DNA from: CAVUFH01 sp963740835
GTDB lineage: Bacteria > Actinomycetota > Acidimicrobiia > IMCC26256 > PALSA-610
Length of the DNA stretch: 64,000 bases
Direction: 5' to 3'
Assembly: GCA_963740835.1 (NCBI GenBank)
Contig: CAVUFH010000002.1
Location: 1,054,001 to 1,118,000, forward strand
Below the pieces are notes generated by a model. It did no database searches and was not told the origin of the DNA. It saw only the letters and a program-made list of their open reading frames with translations. Position numbers and translations under genes: made by a program. Every line of letters begins with the position of its first letter. The first letter of the stretch is position 1. This document shows, one piece after another, positions 56,699-64,000 of this stretch.

Positions 56699-57917
56699 TC
56701 AGACGAGTCGCAGCGGCAGCGCAGTCGGACCGCGAAAGACCAGCGAGGTGACGCGTTCCATCGCGCCGGCCGGCTCGAGAACGGTTGCGACGCGGAGGAT
56801 CTCCTGCAGCGCGACCTTCGCTTCGAGGCGCGCGAGCGCCGCGCCCAGGCAGTAGTGGGCGCCGTGACCGAACGCGAGGCTTTCCCCCGCAGTTCGCCCG
56901 ATGTCGAACGACTCCGGGTCGGCGAACATCCGCTCGTCGCGGTTGGCCGAGCCCAGGAGGGGGAGCAGCGTCGCCTGGTTCGGGATCTTGGTGCCGGCAA
57001 TGTCGACGTCGGTGGTCGCGGTCCGGAACATCATCTGGACCGGCGACTGGTGTCGCAGCGTCTCTTCGACGACCGCGCCGACCAGCGTCGGGTCGGCGCG
57101 CACTTCGGCGAGCAGACGCGGCTCCTGCGCGAGCTGCATGACCGCACTGCCGATGAGATACGCCGTCGTGATGCTGCCCGCGACGAGCAACGTCGCCACG
57201 AAGACGCCCAGCTCCTGTCGCGTGAGTGACCCGCCTTCGAGCTCGGCACGCAGGAGCAGCGACACCATGTCTTCGTCGGTGCTGCCCGCCCGTTTGGCGA
57301 AGACGAGGTCAAGGTAGGCACCCATCTCGTTCCCGCTCGCCAGCACGGCATCGCGCTGCTGAGCACTCATCGGTTCGAACACCGCGAGCACCATGTGCTC
57401 GGACCACCGGCGGAAGTCGGCACGGAGGGCGGGATCGACGCCCAGGATCTCGGCGATCACGACCGTCGGGAACGGAACCGCGAATCCGGCCATGAGATCG
57501 CCGCCGCCTTGCGCCACGAGCGCTTCGAGATAGGGACAGCGCGATCCGCCGCATCTCGTCTTCCATCTGCCCGATCCGCCGGGGCGTGAACCCGCGATTC
57601 ACGATCGTCCGCAACCGCATGTGATCGGCGCCGTCGAGCCCGACGATGGAGATCGACTCCTCGGGCCGCGCGTCGAACGCCTCGTCGTCACGACCGATCT
57701 CGAAGGGTCGCGAGACGAGCGCGGCCATCGCCTCGGACGAGTACGTCGTGTGATCGTGCATGACACGACGCACGTCGTCATATCGGCTCACCGCGTACGC
57801 GTCGAGTGACTCGACGTAGTACACCGGTGACTCGCGCCGGAGTGCCGCGTAGTACGGGTTGGGGTCGGATTGCACGTCCGCGGCAAACGGTTCGTAGACA
57901 ACGGTCGAGTTGGTCAT
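56699..57917 (-). CDS. Cytochrome P450, frameshifted
   Basis: Two frames make one P450 of about 405 residues. The first (ATG 57917) gives YEPFAADVQSDPNPYYAALR, VESLDAYAVSRYDDVRRVMHD and VGLDGADHMRLRTIVNRGFTPRRIG; the second continues EALVAQGGGDLMAGFAVPFP and ends with the haem motif FGHGAHYCLG (Cys is the haem ligand) and ALPLRLV. The I-helix is ATLLVAGSITTAYLIGSAV and ExxR is EETLRHQSPV. A surplus base in the GGG run at 57533-57535 breaks the frame (1219 bases). Co-operonic with the TetR gene (TGATG overlap). Confidence 0.8.
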
Positions 57918-58549
57918 CACGTACCTCCCCTGGGTGGGCTGCGGCGGGTCTCGCGGGGTGACTGCTCGATCGGCGACAGGAAGACGTCCGCCGCGTCGCG
58001 CATGCGGGCGACCAGTGGATCGGTCGCGTCCTCGTAGAGCCAATTGGTGATCGTGCCGTTCGCCAACGACCGAAATGCGGTCGCAAGCGTGTTCGGATCG
58101 AACGCATCGTTCAGGTCGCCGCGCGCCTGGCCGCGAGCGATGAGCTCCCGCAGGCGGACGATCGCGTCCTCGTTCGCGCGCTGCGCGACGCTCCCCTCAT
58201 CCAATCCGAGCCCGATGCGCGCGATCTCGCGGAACACGCTTCGGAAGAGCCGGCGATGGGCCTCGATGCCCTTTCCCATCTGCTCGTACAACCAGCGCAC
58301 GAGATCTGGACCTCTGGTCTCGTCGTCCGCCAGCGCCTCGTCCAGCAACTCTCGGTAGAACACGATGACGGTCTCGGTCACCGCCTCGACGAGCCCGTGC
58401 TTCGAGCCGAAGTAGTTGAAGACCGTCGCCCGTGCGACATCGGCCGCCTCGGCGATGTCGGCCATCGTGACCTCGTCGAACCCGTACTCCGCGAACAGCC
58501 CGATCGCCACGTCCATGACGCGTCGCTGCTGCTCGTCCCGGTCGCTCAT
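57917..58549 (-). CDS. TetR family transcriptional regulator
   Basis: A 210-residue TetR repressor. DRDEQQRRVMDVAIGLFAEYGFDEVTMADIAEAADVARATVFNYFGSKHGLV (about residues 3-54) is the helix-turn-helix domain; the ligand-binding part follows (VFYRELLDEALADDE). It directly precedes the P450, so the P450 substrate or a related compound is the likely inducer. ATG 58549 is preferred; the longer open frame upstream includes the operator. Two operators lie over and upstream of the start. Confidence 0.9.
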   Translation of the reverse strand: MSDRDEQQRRVMDVAIGLFAEYGFDEVTMADIAEAADVARATVFNYFGSKHGLVEAVTETVIVFYRELLDEALADDETRGPDLVRWLYEQMGKGIEAHRRLFRSVFREIARIGLGLDEGSVAQRANEDAIVRLRELIARGQARGDLNDAFDPNTLATAFRSLANGTITNWLYEDATDPLVARMRDAADVFLSPIEQSPRETRRSPPRGGT

Positions 58550-58586
58550 TGGACTGGAGTCTAAACCAGTTTGGACCCGAGTCCAA
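58549..58586 (-). promoter_or_regulatory. Twin TetR operators
   Basis: TTGGAC-N4-GTCCAA at 58571-58586 is perfect; the copy TTGGAC-N4-GTCTAA at 58549-58564 has one mismatch and overlaps the start codon. Their centres are 22 bases apart, two DNA turns, so two TetR dimers would sit on the same face. Control of the TetR-P450 operon is inferred from position. Confidence 0.72.
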
Positions 58587-58622
58587 GCCTGCTTCGTGGC
58601 GAGGAGAGTGGAACCTCGCGAC

Positions 58623-60977
58623 TCAGTCGATCGCGAACCAGGCGCGTACTTGCGCCTCGTGGTCGACGTAGCGGTCACCGGAGACGTCGACGACGACCTT
58701 GTCGATGCTGCCGCCCCGGAACGGGAACGGTGCTCGGTATTCGGGGGTGACCGCGGACGCACTGTCGCGGCCGACGCAGATGCCGTCGCCGGTCAAGCAG
58801 AAGTATCCGGGTTGCGTGACGATCGCGCCGGACCCGACTGCCTGATCGTCCACGTACAGCGTCAACGTGCCCGCCGTCCCGGGCATGTTCGGATCGGAGC
58901 TCGGACCGGTGGCCGCGAACTCCGCGGTGCACACGTGGGCACCGACCGTCAGGTCGCGGTCCGCGGTCACGTCCTGGAGCGTGGTGCCGATCCAGTTGAA
59001 CGTGTAGCGCAGTCGCCCGTTCTTCACGTAGAGGCTGTGCCCTCCGGGCACCCCACCCGCGGCCCAGAGCACTCCTTCCACGTCGGTCGCATCGACCTTG
59101 ACGCCCGCCGCGATCGTGTACGAACGACCGGGCAACTGCGGCCCTGCGGACTCGGGGACGTCCGCGCAATCCGGATAGAAGACGTATTGGTCGCGGGGTG
59201 CCGCGGCGCGCGGACGTTCGGCGAGCACTTGTTCGAGCGCGGTACGGTCGTCGAGGGGCAAGCCGTTGTAGCGGCCGGCGTTGTAGAACCACAGGTCCTT
59301 GAGCGTCTCCAGCCGTTCAGGTTCCTGCGCGGCGAGATTCGTCGTCTGGGCGCGGTCCGCTTCGAGGTGGAACAACTCCCACTCGTCGCTGCCGAAGTTG
59401 CCCCATCCGCTGAGCGGCGGATGCACGGTGCAGGCGAGCCACCCCTCGTGATAGATGGAGCGCTGTCCGAGCATCGCGTAGAACTGCGTGGACTTGCCGG
59501 GTGCACCGTTGTCGGTGAGGGTCGCGGCGAAGCTCTCACCCTCGATCGGATGCTGCTCGTAGCCTTTCAACACCTTCGGCGGCTCGATCCCCAGCAAGTC
59601 GTAGATCGTCGGAACGATGTCCACCGCATGGATGTACTGGTGGCGGACCTCCTTCTGCGGCGCGATCTGGGCCGGCCAGGACACGAGGCACATGTCGGCG
59701 ACCCCGCCTTCCGCGCCGGCCCAGCGCTTCCAGTACGGGAACGGCGTGTCGAGCGCCCAGGCCCAACCGGTGTTGTAGTGATTGTTCGATGCCGGCGTAC
59801 CGAGCTCGTCGACGTGCGGCAAGGTGATCGCGGTGGTATCGGCCACGCCGTTGAAGAAGCGCCACTCGTTGAAGCTGCCGTTCGGGCCGCCTTCGCCGCT
59901 CGCGCCATTGTCCGAGACCACGACGATGATTGTGTTGTCGAGCTGGCCGGATTGCTCCAGGTAGTCGATGACCCGGCCCAGCCGGTCGTCGTAGTAGGAG
60001 ATGTAGCCCGCGAACACCTCGGCCATGCGCGCGAACATCCGCTGCTCTTCTGCGGTGAGCGAATCCCAGGGGCGGACGGTGTCGAGCTGCGGCCACGGTT
60101 GCCCGTCCGGACCGGTGCGTTCCGGTTCGCCGTGCGGGTTGATCGGCGAGAGCTCGGTGCCCTCCGGCAAGAGTCCGAACGCGATCTGCCGTTCGAGAAT
60201 GCCGGCGCGAATGGCTTCGTAGCCCGCGTCGAACTTGCCCTTGTACTTGTCGGCCCACTCCAAGGGGACGAGGTGCGGCGCGTGACCCGCTTGCGGCGCG
60301 AGGTACATGAAGAACGGCTTGTCGGGGTCGATCACCTTGGCGTCACGGATGAACTCGATCGCCTTGGCCGCCATGTCGTCGGCGAGGTGATAGCCGTCCT
60401 CGGGGCGGCCGGGCGGCTCGATCGGGTGGTTGTCGTGCACGAGGTCGGGGAAGTAGGAGTTGGTTTCGCCGCCGAGCCAGCCGTAGAACCGTTCGAAGCC
60501 GCGGCCGAGCGGCCACCGGCCCTTGAACGCGGCCAGGTTGCACTCCTCGCCCGGCGTCAGGTGCCACTTGCCGACGCAGTACGTGTTGTAGCCGTGCTCG
60601 GCCAACACCTCGGAGATGAAGCCGCTCTCGAAGGGGATGCGCGTCGAGATGCCGGGGAAGCCGGACGCGAACTCGGCGATGGTGGCCATGCCGTTCGTGG
60701 TCGCGTTGCGGCCGGTCAGGAGCGACGCTCGCGTCGGGGAGCACAGCGCGGTCGTGTGGAAATTGGAGAACCGCACGCCCCTCGCGGCAACGCGCGCCAT
60801 GTTCGGGCACTCGACCGGGCCGCCGTAGCAGTCCATGGTGGCGTACCCGAGATCATCCCACGCGAGATACAGGACGTTGGGCGCACCTGCTGCCGCACGC
60901 GGTGCAAGGAACGGGTCCCAATCGGGAACCGAATCGCGGACGTCGAGCTCGATCTTCCCGGTGAAATCACGAGCCAT
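58623..60977 (-). CDS. Arylsulfatase (type I sulfatase)
   Basis: A 784-residue formylglycine-dependent sulfatase. The modification motif is CSPTRASLLTGR (C79 in C-x-P-x-R), which a formylglycine-generating enzyme or radical-SAM maturase must oxidise. LYLAWDDLGYATMDCYGG carries the metal-binding Asp pair (41-42), GKWHLTPGEE the His/Lys active-site motif, and IIVVVSDNGASGEGGPNGSF another metal-binding segment. No signal peptide is obvious, so it may be cytoplasmic. The C-terminal ~150 residues (about 630-780) are a separate beta domain. It lies next to the TetR-P450 operon with opposite neighbours. Confidence 0.9.
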   Translation of the reverse strand: MARDFTGKIELDVRDSVPDWDPFLAPRAAAGAPNVLYLAWDDLGYATMDCYGGPVECPNMARVAARGVRFSNFHTTALCSPTRASLLTGRNATTNGMATIAEFASGFPGISTRIPFESGFISEVLAEHGYNTYCVGKWHLTPGEECNLAAFKGRWPLGRGFERFYGWLGGETNSYFPDLVHDNHPIEPPGRPEDGYHLADDMAAKAIEFIRDAKVIDPDKPFFMYLAPQAGHAPHLVPLEWADKYKGKFDAGYEAIRAGILERQIAFGLLPEGTELSPINPHGEPERTGPDGQPWPQLDTVRPWDSLTAEEQRMFARMAEVFAGYISYYDDRLGRVIDYLEQSGQLDNTIIVVVSDNGASGEGGPNGSFNEWRFFNGVADTTAITLPHVDELGTPASNNHYNTGWAWALDTPFPYWKRWAGAEGGVADMCLVSWPAQIAPQKEVRHQYIHAVDIVPTIYDLLGIEPPKVLKGYEQHPIEGESFAATLTDNGAPGKSTQFYAMLGQRSIYHEGWLACTVHPPLSGWGNFGSDEWELFHLEADRAQTTNLAAQEPERLETLKDLWFYNAGRYNGLPLDDRTALEQVLAERPRAAAPRDQYVFYPDCADVPESAGPQLPGRSYTIAAGVKVDATDVEGVLWAAGGVPGGHSLYVKNGRLRYTFNWIGTTLQDVTADRDLTVGAHVCTAEFAATGPSSDPNMPGTAGTLTLYVDDQAVGSGAIVTQPGYFCLTGDGICVGRDSASAVTPEYRAPFPFRGGSIDKVVVDVSGDRYVDHEAQVRAWFAID

Positions 60978-61329
60978 CGTTGTGCTCCTCGTAGTGGTCC
61001 CGCAGACACGACGTGGATGCTCTCGTGGCGCAAGCCGGCGCTCATGCCACCGCGGTCGCCTCCGCGAGACGAGCGATCACGGAGAGCAACGTATCCACCA
61101 TTCGCGCGGCTCGCATGGTCGGGCTCGCCGCCTACCCACTGAAGCTCGCTGTCACGCGCTTCGTCGCGAAAGCCGATGGGTACACCGTTGGTCCCGGGCG
61201 GACGCGTCGTCGGCGCGACGGGCTCGATTGCGCGAGTGCTGTCGATTCCGGTTCGTGCCGTTCGTCGCTCCAGCAGCGACGCCGACAGCAGGGTCGCGAC
61301 ATCACCAAGACGTGTGAAAGGAGACTCCT
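60978..61329. other. 352-base divergent intergenic region, no gene recognised
   Basis: Between the divergent arylsulfatase and oxidoreductase genes. Short frames on both strands (for example VGLAAYPLKLAVTRFVAKADG on the plus strand) match no family I know and have no ribosome-binding site. AAAGGAG lies before the 61330 start. No strong hairpin was noticed. It must carry the two divergent promoters. Confidence 0.4.
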
Positions 61330-62253
61330 ATGAAGGCTGTTCGTCTCCACGAACCGAAGGGCCTCGAGGGCATCGATGGACTCGTCTACGAGGACGCGCC
61401 CGACCCGCAGCCTGCGATCGGTGACGCGCTCGTGCAGGTGCGCGCCGCCAGCTTCACCCCGACCGAATTGCTGTGGCCGCTCTCGACCGATCGGGCCGGA
61501 CACGAGCGCGGGCCGCGGATCCCGGCCCACGAGGGATCGGGCATCGTGGTCGCGTTGGGCTTCGGCGCCGCCGGTCTGTCGGTCGGCGACGAGGTGTACG
61601 GCCTCATCGACGGCTACCGAGACGGCTGGGCCGCCGAGTACGTGGCCATCGAGGTTCGCAGCTTGGCCCCGAAGCCGGCATCGGTCGACTTCGTCGAAGC
61701 CGCGGCCATCCCGCAGGCCGCGCTCACTTCGTGGCAGGCGCTGTTCGACCACGGCCGACTCCAGCACGGCCAGCGGGTGCTCATCCACGGTGCCGCCGGT
61801 GGGGTGGGAGCCACCGGTGTGCAGCTCGCACGTTGGGCCGGTGCCCATGTCATCGGAACCGGTCGAGCCAACGCGCGGCAACGCGTGCTCGATCTGGGCG
61901 CCCAGGAGTTCGTCGACGTCGAGCACGACGGCTGGGAGACCGCGATCGCCCCGGTCGACCTCGTCTACGACATCATCGGCGGCGACGTGCTCGCTCGCTC
62001 TGCGGCGCTCGTCAAGCCCGGTGGGGCGATCGTGTCGATCGTGGGCCAGCCGGAAACGGACCGCAGCGACATTCGTACGGTCGGCTTCGTTCGCGATCCC
62101 AGCGGTGCCCAACTCCGCGAGATCGCTCGGCTCGTCGACGACGGGATCGTGCGCCCCGAAGTCAGCGCGGTCTACTCGCTCGCCGACGCCCGCGAGGCGT
62201 TCATGGCCAAGTCCACCCAGCACATCCCGGCCAAGGTCGTGCTGACGCCCTGA
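61330..62253 (+). CDS. Zinc-independent MDR oxidoreductase (quinone oxidoreductase-like)
   Basis: A 307-residue MDR-family reductase. The GroES-like domain has LVQVRAASFTPTELLWPLST and IPAHEGSGIVVALGFGAAG; the NADPH domain has IHGAAGGVGATGVQLARWAG (about residues 149-168, GxGxxG-like) and YDIIGGDVLARSAALVKPGG. It ends AKVVLTP. No zinc ligands, so an NADPH-dependent enone/quinone reductase is likely. Its close relative at 14893-15332 is a decayed 3' fragment. AAAGGAG precedes the ATG; the next gene starts 25 bases later and is probably cotranscribed. Confidence 0.86.
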   Translation: MKAVRLHEPKGLEGIDGLVYEDAPDPQPAIGDALVQVRAASFTPTELLWPLSTDRAGHERGPRIPAHEGSGIVVALGFGAAGLSVGDEVYGLIDGYRDGWAAEYVAIEVRSLAPKPASVDFVEAAAIPQAALTSWQALFDHGRLQHGQRVLIHGAAGGVGATGVQLARWAGAHVIGTGRANARQRVLDLGAQEFVDVEHDGWETAIAPVDLVYDIIGGDVLARSAALVKPGGAIVSIVGQPETDRSDIRTVGFVRDPSGAQLREIARLVDDGIVRPEVSAVYSLADAREAFMAKSTQHIPAKVVLTP

Positions 62254-62277
62254 GGCATCGACGAGCTGGAGCCGATC

Positions 62278-63579
62278 GTGACCGAAGTGACCGCCGACCG
62301 CGAGCGTGACGTATACCTCGTCGGTCGGCGGCACTCACCGCACGTGCAGGATCTGCGCGACTTCCTCAGTCGCAACCGGGTCGCGTTCGGGTGGGTCGAT
62401 CTCGATCACGACCCGCTCGTGCGCGCGCTCGGCGCCCGGGTGCCCGACGGCCTTCGTCTTCCCGTCTTCGTGGATGCCGATGGCTCCGTCAGTGAGTGGC
62501 CGGCCGGTGACGACGACCGAACCGCGTACAACCTCGCGCGGGCGCAACTGGCCGAGCGCGTCGGTCTCCACACGCGTCCGGACAAAGACCTCTACGACGT
62601 CGTGATCGTCGGTGCCGGACCGGCCGGCCTCACGGGCGCCGTCTACGCCGCTTCCGAGGGCCTCGACACGGTCGTTATCGAGCTCCACGCGCCCGGCGGC
62701 CAGGCCGGCACCAGCTCGCGCATCGAAAACTATCCGGGCTTTCCGAACGGCATCTCCGGCAACGACTTGGCCGAGGCCGCGTTCGACCAGGCGGTCCGGT
62801 TCGGCGCCGAGTTCGTGATCGGTTGCGATTTCACCAGCGCGACCGCCGACGACGAGGGCAATGCACGCGTCACGCTCGTCAACGGTGCCGTCGTGCGCGG
62901 TCGCGCCGGGATCGGAGCGACCGGTTCGCACTATCGCCGGCTCGACGCGCCCGGTGTGCGCGAGCTCGTTGGTGCCGGCGTGTACTACGGGGCCGCGCCA
63001 CGCGAGGCCGCGTACCATCGCGACGGCCACGTCTTCGTCGTCGGCGGCGCGAACTCGGCCGGCCAGGCCGCGCTGTACCTCGCGGAGTTCGCGGCGCACG
63101 TGACACTGGTTGTGCGTGCCACATCCCTGGCCGACGGTATGTCGCACTACTTGGTCACCCGCTGCGAAGCGCACCCGCGCATCACGGTCCTCACGAGCGC
63201 GCACGTCGTACGCGCGCTCGGACAGGAGCGGCTCGAGGCCTTGCACATCGACGTCGCCGGAAACGTCGAGGTCGTCGATGCCGATGCGCTCTTCATCCTC
63301 ATCGGCGGGGTGCCGACGTCGAATCGTGTCGATTGGGCCCGACGCGACGACGCCGGATTCTTCCTGACGGGTCCGGACGTGTTGGCGAACGGTGGTCGCG
63401 GCACGTGGTGGAAGCTCGAACGCGAACCTCAATTTCTCGAGTCGAGCTCGCCGGGGATCTTCTTCGCGGGCGACGTGCGCCACGGCTCGATCAAGCGGGT
63501 GGCGTCAGCCGTCGGCGAAGGCGCGATGGCGGTGCAGCAGGTCCACCGCTTCCTCGCCGAGATGCAGCAGCGCACGTAG
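62278..63579 (+). CDS. Thioredoxin reductase-like flavoprotein without the redox cysteine pair, glutaredoxin-like N-terminus
   Basis: A 433-residue protein. Residues 10-95 resemble a glutaredoxin/thioredoxin fold (VYLVGRRHSPHVQDLRDFLS to GLRLPVFVDADGS) with no CxxC. Residues 100-430 are TrxR-like: YDVVIVGAGPAGLTGAVYAA (FAD), HAPGGQAGTSSRIENYPGFP, HVFVVGGANSAGQAALYLAE (NAD(P)) and SSPGIFFAGDVRHGSIKRVASAVGEGAM. The CATC active site of true TrxR, expected between the two nucleotide motifs, is missing. It is likely a ferredoxin/flavin reductase-type enzyme. Start GTG 62278. Confidence 0.85.
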   Translation: MTEVTADRERDVYLVGRRHSPHVQDLRDFLSRNRVAFGWVDLDHDPLVRALGARVPDGLRLPVFVDADGSVSEWPAGDDDRTAYNLARAQLAERVGLHTRPDKDLYDVVIVGAGPAGLTGAVYAASEGLDTVVIELHAPGGQAGTSSRIENYPGFPNGISGNDLAEAAFDQAVRFGAEFVIGCDFTSATADDEGNARVTLVNGAVVRGRAGIGATGSHYRRLDAPGVRELVGAGVYYGAAPREAAYHRDGHVFVVGGANSAGQAALYLAEFAAHVTLVVRATSLADGMSHYLVTRCEAHPRITVLTSAHVVRALGQERLEALHIDVAGNVEVVDADALFILIGGVPTSNRVDWARRDDAGFFLTGPDVLANGGRGTWWKLEREPQFLESSSPGIFFAGDVRHGSIKRVASAVGEGAMAVQQVHRFLAEMQQRT

Positions 63580-63802
63580 CACGGCGCGGACCACTCGGGA
63601 CGACTTCACCATGTCGGGGTCGCGTTGGGACACGTGCTCGGACGGGCTCACCCTGCCGGCACCGAAAGGGAACATCGAGGCGGCCGAGAAACGCTGGGCG
63701 CGCGACGTATGTATCGGCGACCTCTTTCGCGGTAGCCGCGGGCCCGCGAAGCGCGCAGTTTCACCTGATCCGCGGCACAACTGCTTCGCGGCGCGGCCTT
63801 GC

Positions 63803-64000
63803 TCAGGCGGGCGGGATGTTCTGGTTCAGGTGGAAGAGGTTGTCGGGGTCGTAGGTGCGCTTGACGTCCCGGAGGCGCTCGTAGTTCCCGCGGTAGTTGT
63901 CCTGGATGCGGGTCTGGTCGTCGTCCGCCATGAAGTTGACGTACCCGCCGGGTTCAGAGTGGGGCGCGGTCGCTTGGTAGTAGTCACGCACCCACTGGAT
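63803..64000 (-). CDS. FAD-binding oxidoreductase (BBE type), C-terminus (runs off the window)
   Basis: The last 65 residues are present: SEPGGYVNFMADDDQTRIQD, then YERLRDVKRTYDPDNLFHLN and QNIPPA to the stop at 63803-63805. It is the BBE C-terminal signature (YxN and RxYDPxNxFxxNxNI), as in the intact gene at 40317-41675, of which it is a paralogue. The start lies beyond base 64000. Confidence 0.85.
   Translation of the reverse strand: MQWVRDYYQATAPHSEPGGYVNFMADDDQTRIQDNYRGNYERLRDVKRTYDPDNLFHLNQNIPPA

Noticed and set aside
58416..61142. A 908-codon plus-strand frame over the arylsulfatase and TetR genes.
   Set aside because: It is antisense to two genes with clear motifs and has no family match; an artefact of high GC.
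63505..63780. A 91-codon minus-strand frame ending inside the TrxR-like gene.
   Set aside because: It overlaps the 3' end of a conserved gene and has no ribosome-binding site or family match.
1..64000. CRISPR arrays, cas genes, transposases, integrases or att sites.
   Set aside because: I saw no spaced direct repeats, recombinase motifs or mobile-element ends. The short palindromes are isolated and do not form arrays.
1..64000. rRNA and tRNA genes.
   Set aside because: I found no T-loop (GGTTCGAxTCC) with a matching acceptor stem and no rRNA-like stretches. A covariance-model search would be decisive and was not possible.

Overview
The window is a GC-rich chromosomal segment. Starts are often GTG, adjacent genes commonly overlap by 4 bases (ATGA or GTGA), terminators lack U-tracts and some transcripts look leaderless. 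The gene families (mycothiol-type DinB isomerase, DUF2252, SHOCT with DUF6325-like, split LigD, LuxR-AAA giants, DUF899, ArsR-SRPBCC pairs) point to an actinomycete, probably a soil Acidimicrobiia or related deep lineage; the class-level guess is inference. I saw no rRNA, tRNA, CRISPR array, integrase, transposase or prophage block.

Layout. 1-6100: small-molecule enzymes, a DUF2252 protein, a quinone-oxidoreductase-like enzyme, and a coupled four-gene operon (ABM-like, unknown, ArsR, AHSA1) behind an inverted repeat. 6200-14800: dioxygenases (PhyH, TauD), nitronate monooxygenase, a K+-channel-like protein with a degenerate filter, a flavin reductase, a secreted protein and an aquaporin. 14890-20060: a decayed oxidoreductase, a membrane protein-regulator pair with a duplicated operator, then a DNA-repair island: LigD-type primase-polymerase, SF2 helicase (frameshifted in Walker A) and ATP-dependent DNA ligase. 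20070-27600: ABM-like and spermidine-synthase-like genes, a broken SDR, a large FtsX-type permease and a 1018-residue LuxR-AAA regulator. 27800-33540: iron permease, peptidoglycan amidase, small conserved proteins and a TetR regulator. 33580-38640: CocE hydrolase, then a gene graveyard of C-terminal remnants at 35166-36913, including two remnants facing away from one palindromic breakpoint. 38640-50440: flavoenzymes, a second ArsR-SRPBCC-DUF899 operon with a readable leaderless promoter, methyltransferases, hydrolases and a DipZ-like thioredoxin protein lacking its second cysteine. 50590-64000: LtrA remnant, MarR/ClC divergent pair, GGDEF-EAL protein, TetR-P450 operon with twin operators, arylsulfatase, a quinone-oxidoreductase-like enzyme, a thioredoxin-reductase-like flavoprotein, and the end of a BBE-type flavoprotein.

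Two cross-cutting patterns matter. Five otherwise conserved genes are each broken by one apparent single-base insertion or deletion (near 17395, 21607, 31743, 36038 and 57534), which may be consensus errors rather than biology. In addition, most decayed genes keep only their 3' ends. The most interesting functional locus is the split-LigD/helicase/ligase island; the best-resolved regulatory sites are the ArsR promoter at 43359-43395 and the twin operators at 15351-15395 and 58549-58586.
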